A DNA stretch of 64,000 nt, taken from positions 491,501 through 555,500 of the forward strand of contig NZ_AP028156.1 in the NCBI RefSeq assembly GCF_033096465.1. Direction: 5' to 3'. The stretch's first letter is position 1. Every line of letters starts with the position of its first letter. Under the pieces are notes generated by a model that was given only the letters and a program-made list of their open reading frames with translations, was not told where the DNA came from and made no database searches. Source of the DNA: Blautia luti (GTDB taxonomy: Bacteria > Bacillota > Clostridia > Lachnospirales > Lachnospiraceae). This document shows positions 25,780 through 35,416 of this stretch, piece by piece. The position numbers were made by a program, and so were the translations under genes.

Positions 25780-26856
25780 ATGAAAGCATTTCTGATATTA
25801 GAAGATGGCCATGTGTTCAAAGGTACAAGCATTGGTTCAACGAGAGACGTTATCAGCGAAATCGTCTTTAATACTTCCATGACCGGTTATCTGGAAGTAA
25901 TGACCGACCCTTCCTATGCAGGACAGGCAGTATGTATGACTTATCCCCTCATTGGGAATTACGGAATCTGTTATGATGACCAGGAGTCATCAAAGCCATG
26001 GGTGGACGGCTTTATTGTCCGCGAATTATCCCGTGTCCCAAGTAATTTCAGAAGCGTGGACACGATTCAGCATTTCTTAACAAAGCATGATATTCCAGGT
26101 ATTGCCGGAATTGATACCAGAGCCTTAACGAAGATCCTTCGTGAGAAAGGTACCATGAACGGTATGATTACTGTCAATGAAAATTACGACTTAGATACAA
26201 TTATCCCCCAGTTAAAAGCATATACAACAGGCAAGGTAGTAGAGAAAGTAACATGCCGTGAGAAAGAAATCTTAAAAGGTGATGGTCCGAAAGTAGCACT
26301 TCTTGACCTTGGTGCAAAGAGAAATATCGCACGTTCCCTCAATAAGAGAGGATGCCAGGTAACGATTTATCCTGCACTTACATCCGCAGAAGAGATTCTG
26401 AAGGATAATCCGGACGGCATTATGTTAAGTAACGGCCCTGGAGATCCGAAGGAATGTACTTCTATTATAAAGGAAATAAAAAAATTATATGATTCTGAAG
26501 TTCCGATCTTTGCAATCTGTCTTGGACATCAGCTCATGGCACTTGCAACAGGTGGAGATACCCATAAGATGAAATACGGACACAGAGGCGGAAACCATCC
26601 GGTCAAAGACCTTGCAACAGGACGTGTATATATTTCCTCACAGAACCATGGCTACGTCGTAGATGCCGAAGGACTTGAGGCAAAGAACATTGCGAAACCT
26701 GCATTCATCAATGTCAACGATGGAACAAACGAAGGTATGGCATACGAAGGAAAGAACATTTTCACTGTTCAGTTCCATCCGGAAGCATGCCCGGGACCGC
26801 AGGATTCCAGTTACCTGTTTGACAGATTTATGGATATGATGGGAGGAAATAAATAA
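25780..26856 (+). CDS. carA: Carbamoyl-phosphate synthase, small (glutaminase) subunit
   Basis: This 358-residue subunit hydrolyses glutamine and passes ammonia to CarB for arginine and pyrimidine synthesis. The N-terminal CPSase domain starts FLILEDGHVFKG and contains FNTSMTGYLEV and the GxxGIDTRALT motif. The class I amidotransferase domain (about 175-358) has the nucleophile Cys in FAICLGHQ and the His-Glu pair in VQFHPEACPGP. The ATG at 25780 has AAAGGGAG; an in-frame GTG 12 codons earlier is not used in my call. The stop overlaps the carB start by one base (TAATG), so translation is coupled. Confidence 0.97.
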   Translation: MKAFLILEDGHVFKGTSIGSTRDVISEIVFNTSMTGYLEVMTDPSYAGQAVCMTYPLIGNYGICYDDQESSKPWVDGFIVRELSRVPSNFRSVDTIQHFLTKHDIPGIAGIDTRALTKILREKGTMNGMITVNENYDLDTIIPQLKAYTTGKVVEKVTCREKEILKGDGPKVALLDLGAKRNIARSLNKRGCQVTIYPALTSAEEILKDNPDGIMLSNGPGDPKECTSIIKEIKKLYDSEVPIFAICLGHQLMALATGGDTHKMKYGHRGGNHPVKDLATGRVYISSQNHGYVVDAEGLEAKNIAKPAFINVNDGTNEGMAYEGKNIFTVQFHPEACPGPQDSSYLFDRFMDMMGGNK

Positions 26857-29800
26857 TGCCAAGAAATAAAGACATTAAAAAAGTACTTGTAATTGGTTCC
26901 GGCCCGATTATCATCGGCCAGGCAGCAGAGTTTGACTACGCAGGAACACAGGCTTGCCGTTCTCTGAAAGAAGAGGGCATCGAAGTTGTTCTTCTCAACT
27001 CCAACCCTGCAACCATCATGACAGATAAAGATATTGCTGACAGAGTTTACATCGAGCCTCTGACAGTAGAAGTAGTAGAGCAGCTGATTCTCAAAGAGAA
27101 ACCGGACAGTGTCCTCCCTACACTGGGCGGCCAGGCAGGTCTGAACCTTGCCATGGAGCTGGATGAGAAAGGTTTCCTGAAAGAACACAATATAAGACTG
27201 ATCGGTACTACGGCTCTGACCATCAAGAAGGCAGAGGACCGTCAGGAATTTAAAGATACCATGGAGAAGATCGGTGAGCCGATCGCAGCCTCCAAAGTCG
27301 TTACAACAGTAGAAGATGGTCTTGCATTTACAAACACCATCGGATATCCGGTAGTTCTTCGTCCTGCTTATACACTTGGTGGAAGCGGCGGCGGTATCGC
27401 ACATAATGAATACGAACTTCGTGAGATCCTGGAGAACGGTCTCCGTCTTTCCCGTGTAGGTGAAGTACTGGTAGAGCGCTGCATCGCAGGATGGAAAGAG
27501 ATTGAATATGAAGTAATGCGTGACAGTTCAGGAAACTGCATCACAGTCTGCAACATGGAGAACATTGACCCGGTTGGTGTCCATACAGGTGACTCCATCG
27601 TAGTTGCTCCGTCCCAGACACTTGGAGACAAAGAATACCAGATGCTCCGTACCTCAGCCCTGAACATCATCACAGAGCTTGGAATCACAGGCGGATGTAA
27701 CGTTCAGTATGCTCTGAAACCGGACAGCTTTGAATACTGCGTGATCGAGGTTAACCCGCGTGTAAGCCGTTCTTCTGCACTTGCAAGTAAGGCAACCGGT
27801 TACCCAATCGCAAAAGTTGCTGCAAAGATCGCTCTGGGCTACACACTGGATGAGATCCCGAACGCGATCACAGGAAAAACATATGCAAGTTTCGAGCCAA
27901 TGCTTGACTACTGCGTAGTTAAGATCCCGAGACTTCCATTCGATAAATTTATCACTGCAAAGAGAACCCTTACTACTCAGATGAAGGCAACAGGTGAGGT
28001 TATGAGTATCTGCCATAACTTCGAAGGTGCCCTGATGAAGGCCATCCGTTCTCTTGAGCAGCATGTAGACAGTCTGATGTCCTATGATTTCACACAGCTT
28101 ACAGACGAGGAGCTTCTTGCAGAGCTGAAAATCGTAGATGACCGCAGAATCTGGAAGATCGCAGAAGCAATTCGCCGCGGTATGCCGCAGTCTATGCTTC
28201 ACGACATCACACAGATTGACATCTGGTTCATCGACAAGATTGCAATCCTTGTAGGAATGGAAAATGCCCTCAAGACCAGAAAGCTCACAAAAGAACTTCT
28301 TCTTGAAGCAAAACGCATGGAATTCCCTGACTATATCGTTGCACGTCTGACAGGCAAAACAGAAGAAGAGATCAAAGCTCTCCGTGAAGAATATCAGATC
28401 AAAGCAGCATACAAGATGGTTGATACCTGCGCTGCAGAGTTTGCAGCAGCAACACCATATTACTATTCTGTATATGGCGATGAAGGTACAGAAAACGAAG
28501 CAGTAGCAACACCGGATAAGAAGAAAATCCTGGTACTTGGTTCCGGCCCGATCCGTATCGGTCAGGGTATCGAGTTTGACTTCTGTTCCGTACACTGTAC
28601 ATGGGCATTTGCAAAAGAAGGCTATGAGACAATTATCATCAACAACAACCCGGAAACAGTAAGTACAGACTTCGATATCGCAGACAAACTGTATTTCGAG
28701 CCTCTGACACCGGAAGATGTTGAGAATGTAGTAAATATCGAGAAACCAGATGGAGCAGTTGTACAGTTCGGTGGACAGACAGCGATTAAACTGACAGAAG
28801 CACTTACAAAGATGGGCGTGAAGATTCTTGGAACATCTGCTGAGAACGTAGACGCAGCAGAGGACCGTGAGCTCTTTGACGAGATCCTTGAGCAGTGCCA
28901 GATCCCGAGACCAAAGGGACACACTGTATTTACAGCAGAGGAAGCAAAGAAAGCAGCCAATGAACTTGGTTATCCGGTTCTGGTTCGTCCTTCCTACGTA
29001 CTTGGCGGTCAGGGTATGAGAATCGCTGTAAGTGACGAGGACGTAGAAGAGTACATCGGTGTGATCAACCAGATCGCACAGGAGCACCCGATCCTTGTAG
29101 ATAAATACCTGATGGGTAAAGAAATCGAAGTCGATGCAGTATGCGACGGCGAAGACATCTTGATCCCTGGTATCATGGAGCATATCGAACGTGCCGGAAT
29201 CCATTCCGGTGACAGTATCTCCGTATACCCGGCTAAGACTATCAGCGCAAAAGCAAAAGAAACAATCGCAGAATACACCAGACGTCTTGCAAGAGCACTG
29301 CATGTGATCGGTATGATCAACATCCAGTTCATCGTTCTTGGAGATGATGTATATGTAATCGAAGTCAACCCACGTTCCAGCCGTACTGTACCGTACATCA
29401 GCAAGGTAACCGGAATCCCGATCGTTCCCCTTGCAACCAAAGTAATCCTTGGATACAAACTGAAAGACATGGGTTATGAACCAGGACTTCAGCCGGAAGC
29501 AAAACATTATGCGATCAAGATGCCGGTATTCTCTTTCGAGAAGATCCGCGGTGCTGATATCAGCCTTGGACCGGAAATGAAATCCACAGGTGAGTGCCTT
29601 GGTATCGCTGAGACATTCAACGAAGCGCTTTACAAAGCATTTATCGGAGCAGGTATCCGTCTTCCGAAATATAAAAACATGATCATCACTGTTAAAGACG
29701 AAGACAAACAGGATATCATCCCGATCGCAAGAAGATTCGAAGCACTTGGATACAGAATCTATGCTACACTGGGAACTGCAAAAGTCCTCAAAGAAAACGG

Positions 29801-30071
29801 AATCAAAGTAATCCGTACCAACAAACTGGAGCAGCCTGCACCGAACCTTATGGATCTTATCCTTGGTCATAAGATTGACGTTGTTATTGATACACCGCCG
29901 CAGGGTGTTGAGCATCAGAAAGATGGTTTCGTCATCAGACGTAACGCCATCGAGACAGGTGTCAATGTTCTTACTTCTCTGGATACAGCAGAAGCACTGG
30001 CAACCAGCCTTGAGAACACAGATCTGAATAAATTATCTCTGATCGACATTGCGACAATTGCAAGAAGATAA
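26856..30071 (+). CDS. carB: Carbamoyl-phosphate synthase, large subunit
   Basis: This 1071-residue enzyme makes carbamoyl phosphate from bicarbonate, ammonia and two ATP. It contains two homologous ATP-grasp halves, each starting with a nucleotide-binding motif (VIGSGPIIIGQAAEFDYAG and LGSGPIRIGQGIEFDF) and each with the EVNPR signature (VIEVNPRVSRSSALASK and VIEVNPRSSRTVPYISK). The last 140 residues are the regulatory MGS-like domain (DIIPIARRFEALGYRIYATLGTA). The length is normal. It follows carA with a one-base overlap behind GGGAGG. Confidence 0.98.
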   Translation: MPRNKDIKKVLVIGSGPIIIGQAAEFDYAGTQACRSLKEEGIEVVLLNSNPATIMTDKDIADRVYIEPLTVEVVEQLILKEKPDSVLPTLGGQAGLNLAMELDEKGFLKEHNIRLIGTTALTIKKAEDRQEFKDTMEKIGEPIAASKVVTTVEDGLAFTNTIGYPVVLRPAYTLGGSGGGIAHNEYELREILENGLRLSRVGEVLVERCIAGWKEIEYEVMRDSSGNCITVCNMENIDPVGVHTGDSIVVAPSQTLGDKEYQMLRTSALNIITELGITGGCNVQYALKPDSFEYCVIEVNPRVSRSSALASKATGYPIAKVAAKIALGYTLDEIPNAITGKTYASFEPMLDYCVVKIPRLPFDKFITAKRTLTTQMKATGEVMSICHNFEGALMKAIRSLEQHVDSLMSYDFTQLTDEELLAELKIVDDRRIWKIAEAIRRGMPQSMLHDITQIDIWFIDKIAILVGMENALKTRKLTKELLLEAKRMEFPDYIVARLTGKTEEEIKALREEYQIKAAYKMVDTCAAEFAAATPYYYSVYGDEGTENEAVATPDKKKILVLGSGPIRIGQGIEFDFCSVHCTWAFAKEGYETIIINNNPETVSTDFDIADKLYFEPLTPEDVENVVNIEKPDGAVVQFGGQTAIKLTEALTKMGVKILGTSAENVDAAEDRELFDEILEQCQIPRPKGHTVFTAEEAKKAANELGYPVLVRPSYVLGGQGMRIAVSDEDVEEYIGVINQIAQEHPILVDKYLMGKEIEVDAVCDGEDILIPGIMEHIERAGIHSGDSISVYPAKTISAKAKETIAEYTRRLARALHVIGMINIQFIVLGDDVYVIEVNPRSSRTVPYISKVTGIPIVPLATKVILGYKLKDMGYEPGLQPEAKHYAIKMPVFSFEKIRGADISLGPEMKSTGECLGIAETFNEALYKAFIGAGIRLPKYKNMIITVKDEDKQDIIPIARRFEALGYRIYATLGTAKVLKENGIKVIRTNKLEQPAPNLMDLILGHKIDVVIDTPPQGVEHQKDGFVIRRNAIETGVNVLTSLDTAEALATSLENTDLNKLSLIDIATIARR

Positions 30072-30088
30072 TTTACCGGCCGGTAAAT
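30071..30088. repeat. Perfect 18-bp palindrome after carB
   Basis: ATTTACCGGCCGGTAAAT is self-complementary over its full length and starts on the last base of the carB stop codon. It may be a binding site, part of the transcript end, or chance. Confidence 0.5.
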
Positions 30089-30105
30089 AGAAAATAATAA
30101 AGACA

Positions 30106-30144
30106 GCAGCCGTATTTTTCATTATGGAAAAGGCGGCTGCTTTT
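30106..30144 (+). terminator. Rho-independent terminator of carAB
   Basis: GCAGCCG pairs with CGGCTGC around a loop of about 21 bases and is followed by TTTTATCTT. Confidence 0.85.
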
Positions 30145-30188
30145 ATCTTAATTTTACGTAGAATTAATATGAAAAATACAAATTACAG

Positions 30189-30218
30189 TTGTACCGGAGT
30201 GATAATGTGTAATATAAT
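30189..30218 (+). promoter_or_regulatory. Promoter of uppP
   Basis: TTGTAC, an 18-base spacer and a perfect TATAAT, 45 bases before the uppP start. Confidence 0.7.
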
Positions 30219-30263
30219 CATATAGGTAAAAAAACAGAAAGATGTAATAAGAAAGGAAAGAAT

Positions 30264-31166
30264 ATGGACTTTATTGAACTGTTAAAGGTCATTTTTCTTG
30301 GTATTGTAGAGGGAATTACAGAATGGCTCCCGATCAGCAGTACCGGACATATGATTCTTGTGGATGAGTTTCTGAAACTAAATGTAACAGAGGATTTTAA
30401 GAATCTGTTTTTCGTAGTGATCCAGCTCGGCGCGATCCTTGCGGTGGTTGTCCTCTATTGGAATAAGCTGTGGCCGTTTTACATCAGACCGATCTCAAAG
30501 AAGCAGCAGGCGATCCTTAACAGACACGGTGCTGTGTCTAGAGGAATCCTCATTTTTGTAGAGAAGTTCTGTGACAAAGACAAATGGGTACTCTGGTTTA
30601 AGATTGTAGTAGCCTGTATCCCGACGATCGTCATAGCTCTTCCATTTAATGATATCATCGAAGAGAAATTCAATAACTATGTAGTCGTTGCCATTGCCCT
30701 GATCGTATATGGTATTCTCTTCATTATCATCGAGAATTATAACAAGAGAAGAAGACCAACCTGTACCAATCTGGAAGAACTGTCATTCAAGACTGCATTT
30801 ATCATCGGTCTGTTCCAGGTACTCTCCGTAATTCCGGGTACTTCCCGTTCCGGTTCCACCATCATCGGCGGTATCCTTGCAGGAACCTCCCGTACAGTAG
30901 CAGCAGAATTTACCTTCTTCCTGGGAATTCCGGTTATGTTCGGAGCCAGCCTCCTGAAGATCCTGAAATTCGGTTTCTCCTTTACAGGAACAGAAGTGAT
31001 CATCCTGATCGTAGGTATGGTAGTCGCTTTCGTAGTTTCCATTATCGCGATCAAGTTCCTGATGGGATACATAAAGAAACATGACTTCAAGGTATTCGGA
31101 TGGTACAGGATCGTACTTGGTATTCTGGTACTTGGATACTTTATCGGTAAGACATTACTTGCCTGA
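30264..31166 (+). CDS. uppP: Undecaprenyl-diphosphatase (BacA type)
   Basis: This 300-residue multi-pass membrane enzyme dephosphorylates undecaprenyl pyrophosphate to recycle the lipid carrier used for peptidoglycan and the surface glycan made by the first part of the window. Both catalytic signatures are present: [17 protein letters not shown] near the N-terminus and [10 protein letters not shown] near residue 190. About eight hydrophobic segments follow the BacA pattern. The ATG has an AAAGGAAAG site. It is a single-gene unit between its own promoter and a strong terminator. BacA-type enzymes give bacitracin tolerance when abundant. Confidence 0.97.
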   Translation: MDFIELLKVIFLGIVEGITEWLPISSTGHMILVDEFLKLNVTEDFKNLFFVVIQLGAILAVVVLYWNKLWPFYIRPISKKQQAILNRHGAVSRGILIFVEKFCDKDKWVLWFKIVVACIPTIVIALPFNDIIEEKFNNYVVVAIALIVYGILFIIIENYNKRRRPTCTNLEELSFKTAFIIGLFQVLSVIPGTSRSGSTIIGGILAGTSRTVAAEFTFFLGIPVMFGASLLKILKFGFSFTGTEVIILIVGMVVAFVVSIIAIKFLMGYIKKHDFKVFGWYRIVLGILVLGYFIGKTLLA

Positions 31167-31182
31167 ATCGCTTTATAGGAAT

Positions 31183-31220
31183 AAAAATGCCGCATCCTTT
31201 ATGGGGAAGCGGCATTTTTT
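31183..31220 (+). terminator. Rho-independent terminator of uppP
   Basis: AAAAATGCCGC pairs with GCGGCATTTTTT around a 15-base loop, immediately after uppP. Confidence 0.9.
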
Positions 31221-31280
31221 CTTATAAAAAAACTCCACACCATTTATTGTTATTTTTTATAACAACATGTACTAATAAAA

Positions 31281-31307
31281 TTGACAGGCATACAAAAAAT
31301 TTATACT
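31281..31307 (+). promoter_or_regulatory. Promoter of modABC
   Basis: TTGACA at 31281 and TATACT at 31302 with a short 15-base spacer; TATAAA at 31307 with 20 bases is the alternative -10. A 7-bp hairpin (GCTTCTA/TAGAAGC, 31332-31353) sits in the leader. I could not match it to a known molybdenum-cofactor riboswitch. Confidence 0.5.
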
Positions 31308-31403
31308 ATAAATATAGTAATACATGCTGTTGCTTCTATTTCTGTTTAGAAGCGGCCGCATTCAGTTAATAACCCAAACAAAATATGAAAGGCGGCAAAA
31401 AAC

Positions 31404-32303
31404 ATGAGAAAGAAATTTATTGCAGCAATTATGGCAGGTGCATTAAGCGTAGGAATGCTCAGCACAGGAGTTTTTGCAACAGAAACATCTGATTTAAAGG
31501 GTGAAGTTAATACATTTATCGCAGCAAGCTTAAGCAATGCAATGGAAGAAATCCAGAAAGACTTCAACGAGACATATCCGGATGTTGAAATCTTTTACAA
31601 CGCAGACAGCTCAGGTACATTACAGACACAGATCGAAGAAGGCGCACGCTGCGATATCTTCTTCTCAGCAGCTGATAAACAGATGGACGCTCTGGTAGAC
31701 GAAGATCTGGCTAAGAAAGATACTGTAGAAGATATCCTTGAGAACAAAGTCGTTCTGATCAAACCTAAGGATGGAGAGACAAAAGTTACAGGATTCGAGA
31801 ACATCACAGATGCAGCAAACATCGCACTTGCAGGTGACAGCGTTCCTGTTGGACAGTATTCCAGAGAAATCTTTGACAATCTTGGAATCACAGATGAAGT
31901 AAACAAGATGGAGATCAACGAAGGTAAGAATGTATCTGAAGTTCTTGCAGCAGTAAGTGAAAGAAGTAACGAGATCGGTATCGTTTACGCTACAGATGCA
32001 GCTTCCGTTGCTGACAAAGTAGACGTTATCGCAGAAGCTCCGGCAGAAGCACTCAACACACCGGTTCTTTATCCTGTAGGTATGATCGAAGACAAAGAAG
32101 CATCTGATGATGACACAGCAGCTGCAGAAGCATTCCTTGAGTATATTAAATCTGATGACGCTATGAAAGTATTCGAGAAATACGGATTTACAGCATACAA
32201 AGCAGACGATACTGAAGAAACAAAAGATGATGCTGATGCAACAGAAGAAGCAGACGATACAGAAGCTGATACTGAGACAGAAACAACAGAGGAAGCTAAA
32301 TAA
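31404..32303 (+). CDS. modA: Molybdate/tungstate ABC transporter, substrate-binding protein
   Basis: This 299-residue exported protein captures molybdate or tungstate. It begins with a Sec signal (KKFIAAIMAGALSVGMLSTG, cleavage near VFA) and then the ModA core: TFIAASLSNAMEEIQKDF, YNADSSGTLQTQIEEGA, CDIFFSAADKQMD and VYATDAAS, the residues that ring the oxyanion. Unlike most Gram-positive binding proteins it has no lipobox Cys. The final 35 residues after YGFTAYKA are an Asp/Glu/Thr-rich tail not needed for the ModA fold. It leads modB by two bases. How the protein stays at the cell surface is not clear from the sequence. Confidence 0.93.
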   Translation: MRKKFIAAIMAGALSVGMLSTGVFATETSDLKGEVNTFIAASLSNAMEEIQKDFNETYPDVEIFYNADSSGTLQTQIEEGARCDIFFSAADKQMDALVDEDLAKKDTVEDILENKVVLIKPKDGETKVTGFENITDAANIALAGDSVPVGQYSREIFDNLGITDEVNKMEINEGKNVSEVLAAVSERSNEIGIVYATDAASVADKVDVIAEAPAEALNTPVLYPVGMIEDKEASDDDTAAAEAFLEYIKSDDAMKVFEKYGFTAYKADDTEETKDDADATEEADDTEADTETETTEEAK

Positions 32304-32305
32304 GA

Positions 32306-33001
32306 ATGAGTGAATTTCTGGCAAAAATAAACTGGAGTCCTTTATGGATTTCGTTAAAGACAGGTTTCACCGCTACGATCATTGCATTCTTTCTTGGAAT
32401 ATTCTTTGCAAGACTGGTAATGAAGATGAAACCTGTTTCCAGAGGCATACTGGATGGTATCCTGACCATGCCTCTGATACTTCCTCCGACAGTGGCCGGT
32501 TTCATTCTGCTTCTGATATTCAGTCTGAGACGTCCATTCGGAGTGTTTCTGCTGGATACTTTTGATATTAAGATCGTACAGACCTGGAAGGGGTGTGTTA
32601 TCGCAGCTTCCGTGATCGCATTTCCACTGATGTATCGAAATGCACGTGCAGCATTTGAGCAGGTGGATGTGAATCTGATCGCAGCAGGCAAGACCCTTGG
32701 TATGAGTGACAGAAGAATCTTCTGGACCGTTGTTATGCCGGCAGCAGGACCTGGAATCGCATCCGGTACTGTTCTTGCATTTGCCAGAGCAATCGGAGAG
32801 TATGGTGCCACATCCATGCTTGCAGGAAACATCCTTGGAAAGACCAGAACAGTTTCTGTTGCCATTGCAGCAGAGACCGCATCAGGAAACTATGGAATGG
32901 CCGGTTTCTGGGTAGTCGTGATCTTGATCATCTCATTTGTGATCGTTGCGGCGATCAATATCGTTTCCGGTAAGGGAATGAAGATGGGCAGGTGGATGTA
33001 A
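32306..33001 (+). CDS. modB: Molybdate ABC transporter, permease
   Basis: This 231-residue membrane subunit has about five helices and the cytoplasmic EAA-type loop (AAGKTLGMSDRRIFWTVVMP then GPGIASGTVLAFARAIGEYG) that couples to ModC. SWISS-style ModB features such as LPPTVAGFILL in the first third are present. It starts two bases after the modA stop and its stop overlaps the modC start by one base, so the three subunits are made together. Confidence 0.95.
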   Translation: MSEFLAKINWSPLWISLKTGFTATIIAFFLGIFFARLVMKMKPVSRGILDGILTMPLILPPTVAGFILLLIFSLRRPFGVFLLDTFDIKIVQTWKGCVIAASVIAFPLMYRNARAAFEQVDVNLIAAGKTLGMSDRRIFWTVVMPAAGPGIASGTVLAFARAIGEYGATSMLAGNILGKTRTVSVAIAAETASGNYGMAGFWVVVILIISFVIVAAINIVSGKGMKMGRWM

Positions 33002-34059
33002 TGGCAGTCAGTGTAGATATAGAGAAGAAACTTCACGGATTTACCCTGAGAGTGAAGCTGGAGAGCTATGGTTCTCCGATGGGGATCCTTGGAGCATCCG
33101 GAAGCGGAAAGAGTATGACTCTGCGCTGTATTGCTGGAATCCAGACACCGGACTCAGGAAGAATTGTCGTAAATGATAAGGTTCTTTTCGATTCAGAGAA
33201 GAAGATCAACCTGAAACCCCAGGAGAGAAAGGTTGGCTACCTTTTTCAGAATTATGCACTTTTTCCTACCATGACTGTAGAGAAGAACATTGCATGCGGA
33301 TACAGAGGGGATAAGAGCCAGCTTCAGGCAAAAGTAGCAGATTACATAGCGAGATATCAGCTGGACGGACTGGAGAAGCGCTATCCGGCACAGCTTTCCG
33401 GAGGTCAGCAGCAGCGAGTTGCACTGGCGCGGATGATGATCGGAGAGCCGGAAGTGATTCTTCTGGATGAGCCGTTCTCCGCACTGGATGGATATTTGAA
33501 GGATATCATGCAGCGGGATATGCAGAATTTCCTGAAAGAGTATACAGGCGATATGATCCTGGTAACTCACAGCCGTGATGAGGCTTACAAGTTCTGCGGA
33601 CATCTCACAATCCTGGACAGTGGTCAGGCACTTACGACAGGAGAAACAAAGAAACTCTTTGAGAGACCTGGTATTCTGCAGGCAGCCAGACTGACCGGAT
33701 GTAAAAACTTTTCGGCTGTACAGAAGATGGGAGAACACAACATTTATGCGGTGGACTGGGATCTGATGCTGCAGACCAAAGATGTGGTACCGGATGACGT
33801 GACTCATGTGGGAATCCGCGGTCATTGGATGAAGGGTTCATCCGAGGGCGGTGAGAACCGTATGGAAGTGGAAGTCGTGGAATATATTGAAACAACTTTT
33901 GAACATCAGTATTTACTGAAGAATAAGAAAGGCGGAGACTGTCAGCCAGTGTGGTGGATGTGTCCGAAAGAAGACTTTGAGGAAGATCCTCATACGAAGG
34001 TTCCGAAATATATTCATTTCCCGGCAGAGCATCTGATGCTGCTGAAAGAAGCGAAATAA
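33001..34059 (+). CDS. modC: Molybdate ABC transporter, ATPase
   Basis: This 352-residue ATPase powers ModB. It has Walker A GASGSGKS, the Q-loop in YLFQNYALFP, signature LSGGQQQRVALARM, Walker B VILLDEPFSALD and the H-loop LVTHSRDEAY. The C-terminal 120 residues form a TOBE-like region (HVGIRGHWM) but do not show an obvious MOP repeat. I chose the ATG in the TAATG overlap with modB; an in-frame GTG three codons earlier is possible. A very strong terminator follows, so the operon ends here. Confidence 0.95.
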   Translation: MAVSVDIEKKLHGFTLRVKLESYGSPMGILGASGSGKSMTLRCIAGIQTPDSGRIVVNDKVLFDSEKKINLKPQERKVGYLFQNYALFPTMTVEKNIACGYRGDKSQLQAKVADYIARYQLDGLEKRYPAQLSGGQQQRVALARMMIGEPEVILLDEPFSALDGYLKDIMQRDMQNFLKEYTGDMILVTHSRDEAYKFCGHLTILDSGQALTTGETKKLFERPGILQAARLTGCKNFSAVQKMGEHNIYAVDWDLMLQTKDVVPDDVTHVGIRGHWMKGSSEGGENRMEVEVVEYIETTFEHQYLLKNKKGGDCQPVWWMCPKEDFEEDPHTKVPKYIHFPAEHLMLLKEAK

Positions 34060-34073
34060 ATCCATAATAAATG

Positions 34074-34123
34074 AAAAGCGTTATATTTCCGGCGGAGATT
34101 TCTGCTGAAATATAACGCTTTTT
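34074..34123 (+). terminator. Rho-independent terminator of modABC
   Basis: A 16-bp perfect stem (AAAAGCGTTATATTTC with GAAATATAACGCTTTT) around a 17-base loop, then TAT. One of the strongest hairpins in the window. Confidence 0.92.
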
Positions 34124-34226
34124 ATGTCATAAAAATGATTCCGGAAAGTTCTGTTGATACAGAAATCCTTCCGTCAGGATCGCACTGCCGCAAAAAAGCC
34201 TGAAGGCAGAGTTTTTCTTGCGGTAT

Positions 34227-35315
34227 TTATGATGGATGGTTCTTGGAATATTTAATATAATCCACAACCATCATCGCCAGTTTGAAAGTCAGTGCGTCTT
34301 CAAATGCACGGATATCCAGTCCGAATTTCCGCTGAAGTTTCTCGAAACGGTAAACCAGAGTATTTCTATGTACATAAAGCTGTCTGGAAGTCTCAGAGAG
34401 ATTCAGGTTATTTTCGAAAAATGTACGGATGGTGATCAGGGTTTCTTCATCAATAGAGTCCAGAGTTTCTTCGTTAAAAATCTCATCAATGAACATTTCG
34501 CAGATAGAAACCGGAAGCTGGTAGATCAGTCTGCCGATGCCCAGCTGGTTATAACCGAATACATTCTTCTCTGCATAGAAGATCTTGCCCACTTCAAGGG
34601 CTGTATGCGCCTCTTTATACGTATCAGGAAGCCTGGAAATGTCTTCGGCCAGGTTACTGTAAGCAACCCAGGCAGAAGTCATTGCTTCGGTGTTTAACAT
34701 GTCTACAAGCATACAGGCGATGGAGTTCAGGTCTTCATAGGTTTCTGTGGACTGGAGCTCTCTGACGATAATGATCCCCGAGTCATCAATAGCTGTAATG
34801 AAATCTTTCGTTCTGGCGGAAAAAATATTCCGGATAGTGGCGAGAGCATTTTCATCTTTATTTTGTTTGGTTTCTACCAGAAAAACAGCACGCTGCACAG
34901 AGGTTGAGATATGGAGCTTTTTGGCCCGGTTGAAAGCATCCACTTCAGAATAGGTTCCCAGGAGGAGATTCTGCATAAAGGTATTTTTGTCGCTTTTTTC
35001 GGCATAGGCAGTGAGAAGACTCTGAACCTGGCAGACTGCCAGTTCGCCGATGGTGGAAGTGTTCTCACCTTTTCCCCATACTACCAGGATATAGGAAAGA
35101 GTATGGTTCTCCATGATCTTGTAAAGGCAACAGCTGGTATTTGACACACATAGAGCATTACTTTCGCGGAAATCGTTCAGTTTGGATTCAGCGGGAAGTT
35201 TTCTGTCGCAGGTGGAAACAAAGCTCCTGTTTTCCGAATCCAGGAGACAGAAATCAAGCTGGCTGATGTTTTTCCAGTCTGACAGGCATTTCTGGAGTAT
35301 CTGTTGTATTTTCAT
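34227..35315 (-). CDS. CdaR/PucR-type transcriptional regulator
   Basis: This 362-residue regulator ends with a PucR-type helix-turn-helix (NLSETSRQLYVHRNTLVYRFEKLQRKFGLDI, given here as position about 305-335). The middle has the GGDEF-like CdaR region with ISRLPDTYKEAHTALEVGK. The N-terminal 110 residues resemble a sensor domain with several Cys (SNALCVSNTSCCLYKI), perhaps ligand- or redox-responsive. CdaR members usually activate carbohydrate-use genes. It lies downstream of the MsmX-type ATPase on the same strand, but a strong terminator and an extended -10 (TGT-TATAAT, minus strand, 35363-35368) separate them. Its target is not evident; control of sugar uptake served by MsmX is a reasonable guess. 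Confidence 0.82.
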   Translation of the reverse strand: MKIQQILQKCLSDWKNISQLDFCLLDSENRSFVSTCDRKLPAESKLNDFRESNALCVSNTSCCLYKIMENHTLSYILVVWGKGENTSTIGELAVCQVQSLLTAYAEKSDKNTFMQNLLLGTYSEVDAFNRAKKLHISTSVQRAVFLVETKQNKDENALATIRNIFSARTKDFITAIDDSGIIIVRELQSTETYEDLNSIACMLVDMLNTEAMTSAWVAYSNLAEDISRLPDTYKEAHTALEVGKIFYAEKNVFGYNQLGIGRLIYQLPVSICEMFIDEIFNEETLDSIDEETLITIRTFFENNLNLSETSRQLYVHRNTLVYRFEKLQRKFGLDIRAFEDALTFKLAMMVVDYIKYSKNHPS

Positions 35316-35370
35316 ATAAATAAAATCCTTTCACTCATTGAACAGAGAATGTGTTCAGGATGATTATAAC

Positions 35371-35400
35371 ATAAAAGACCCGGGGAAAAAATCCCCGGGC
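35371..35400 (-). terminator. Rho-independent terminator of the msmX-like gene
   Basis: On the minus strand CCCGGGGA pairs with TCCCCGGG around a T-rich loop and is followed by TCTTTTAT. Confidence 0.88.
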
Positions 35401-35416
35401 CTCCTGATGTTTAAAA

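Noticed and set aside
27654..29915. A 753-codon open frame on the minus strand inside carB
   Set aside because: It lies entirely antisense to carB, which matches its family over its full length. The antisense translation is Cys/Phe-rich with no domain pattern, and no ribosome site precedes it.
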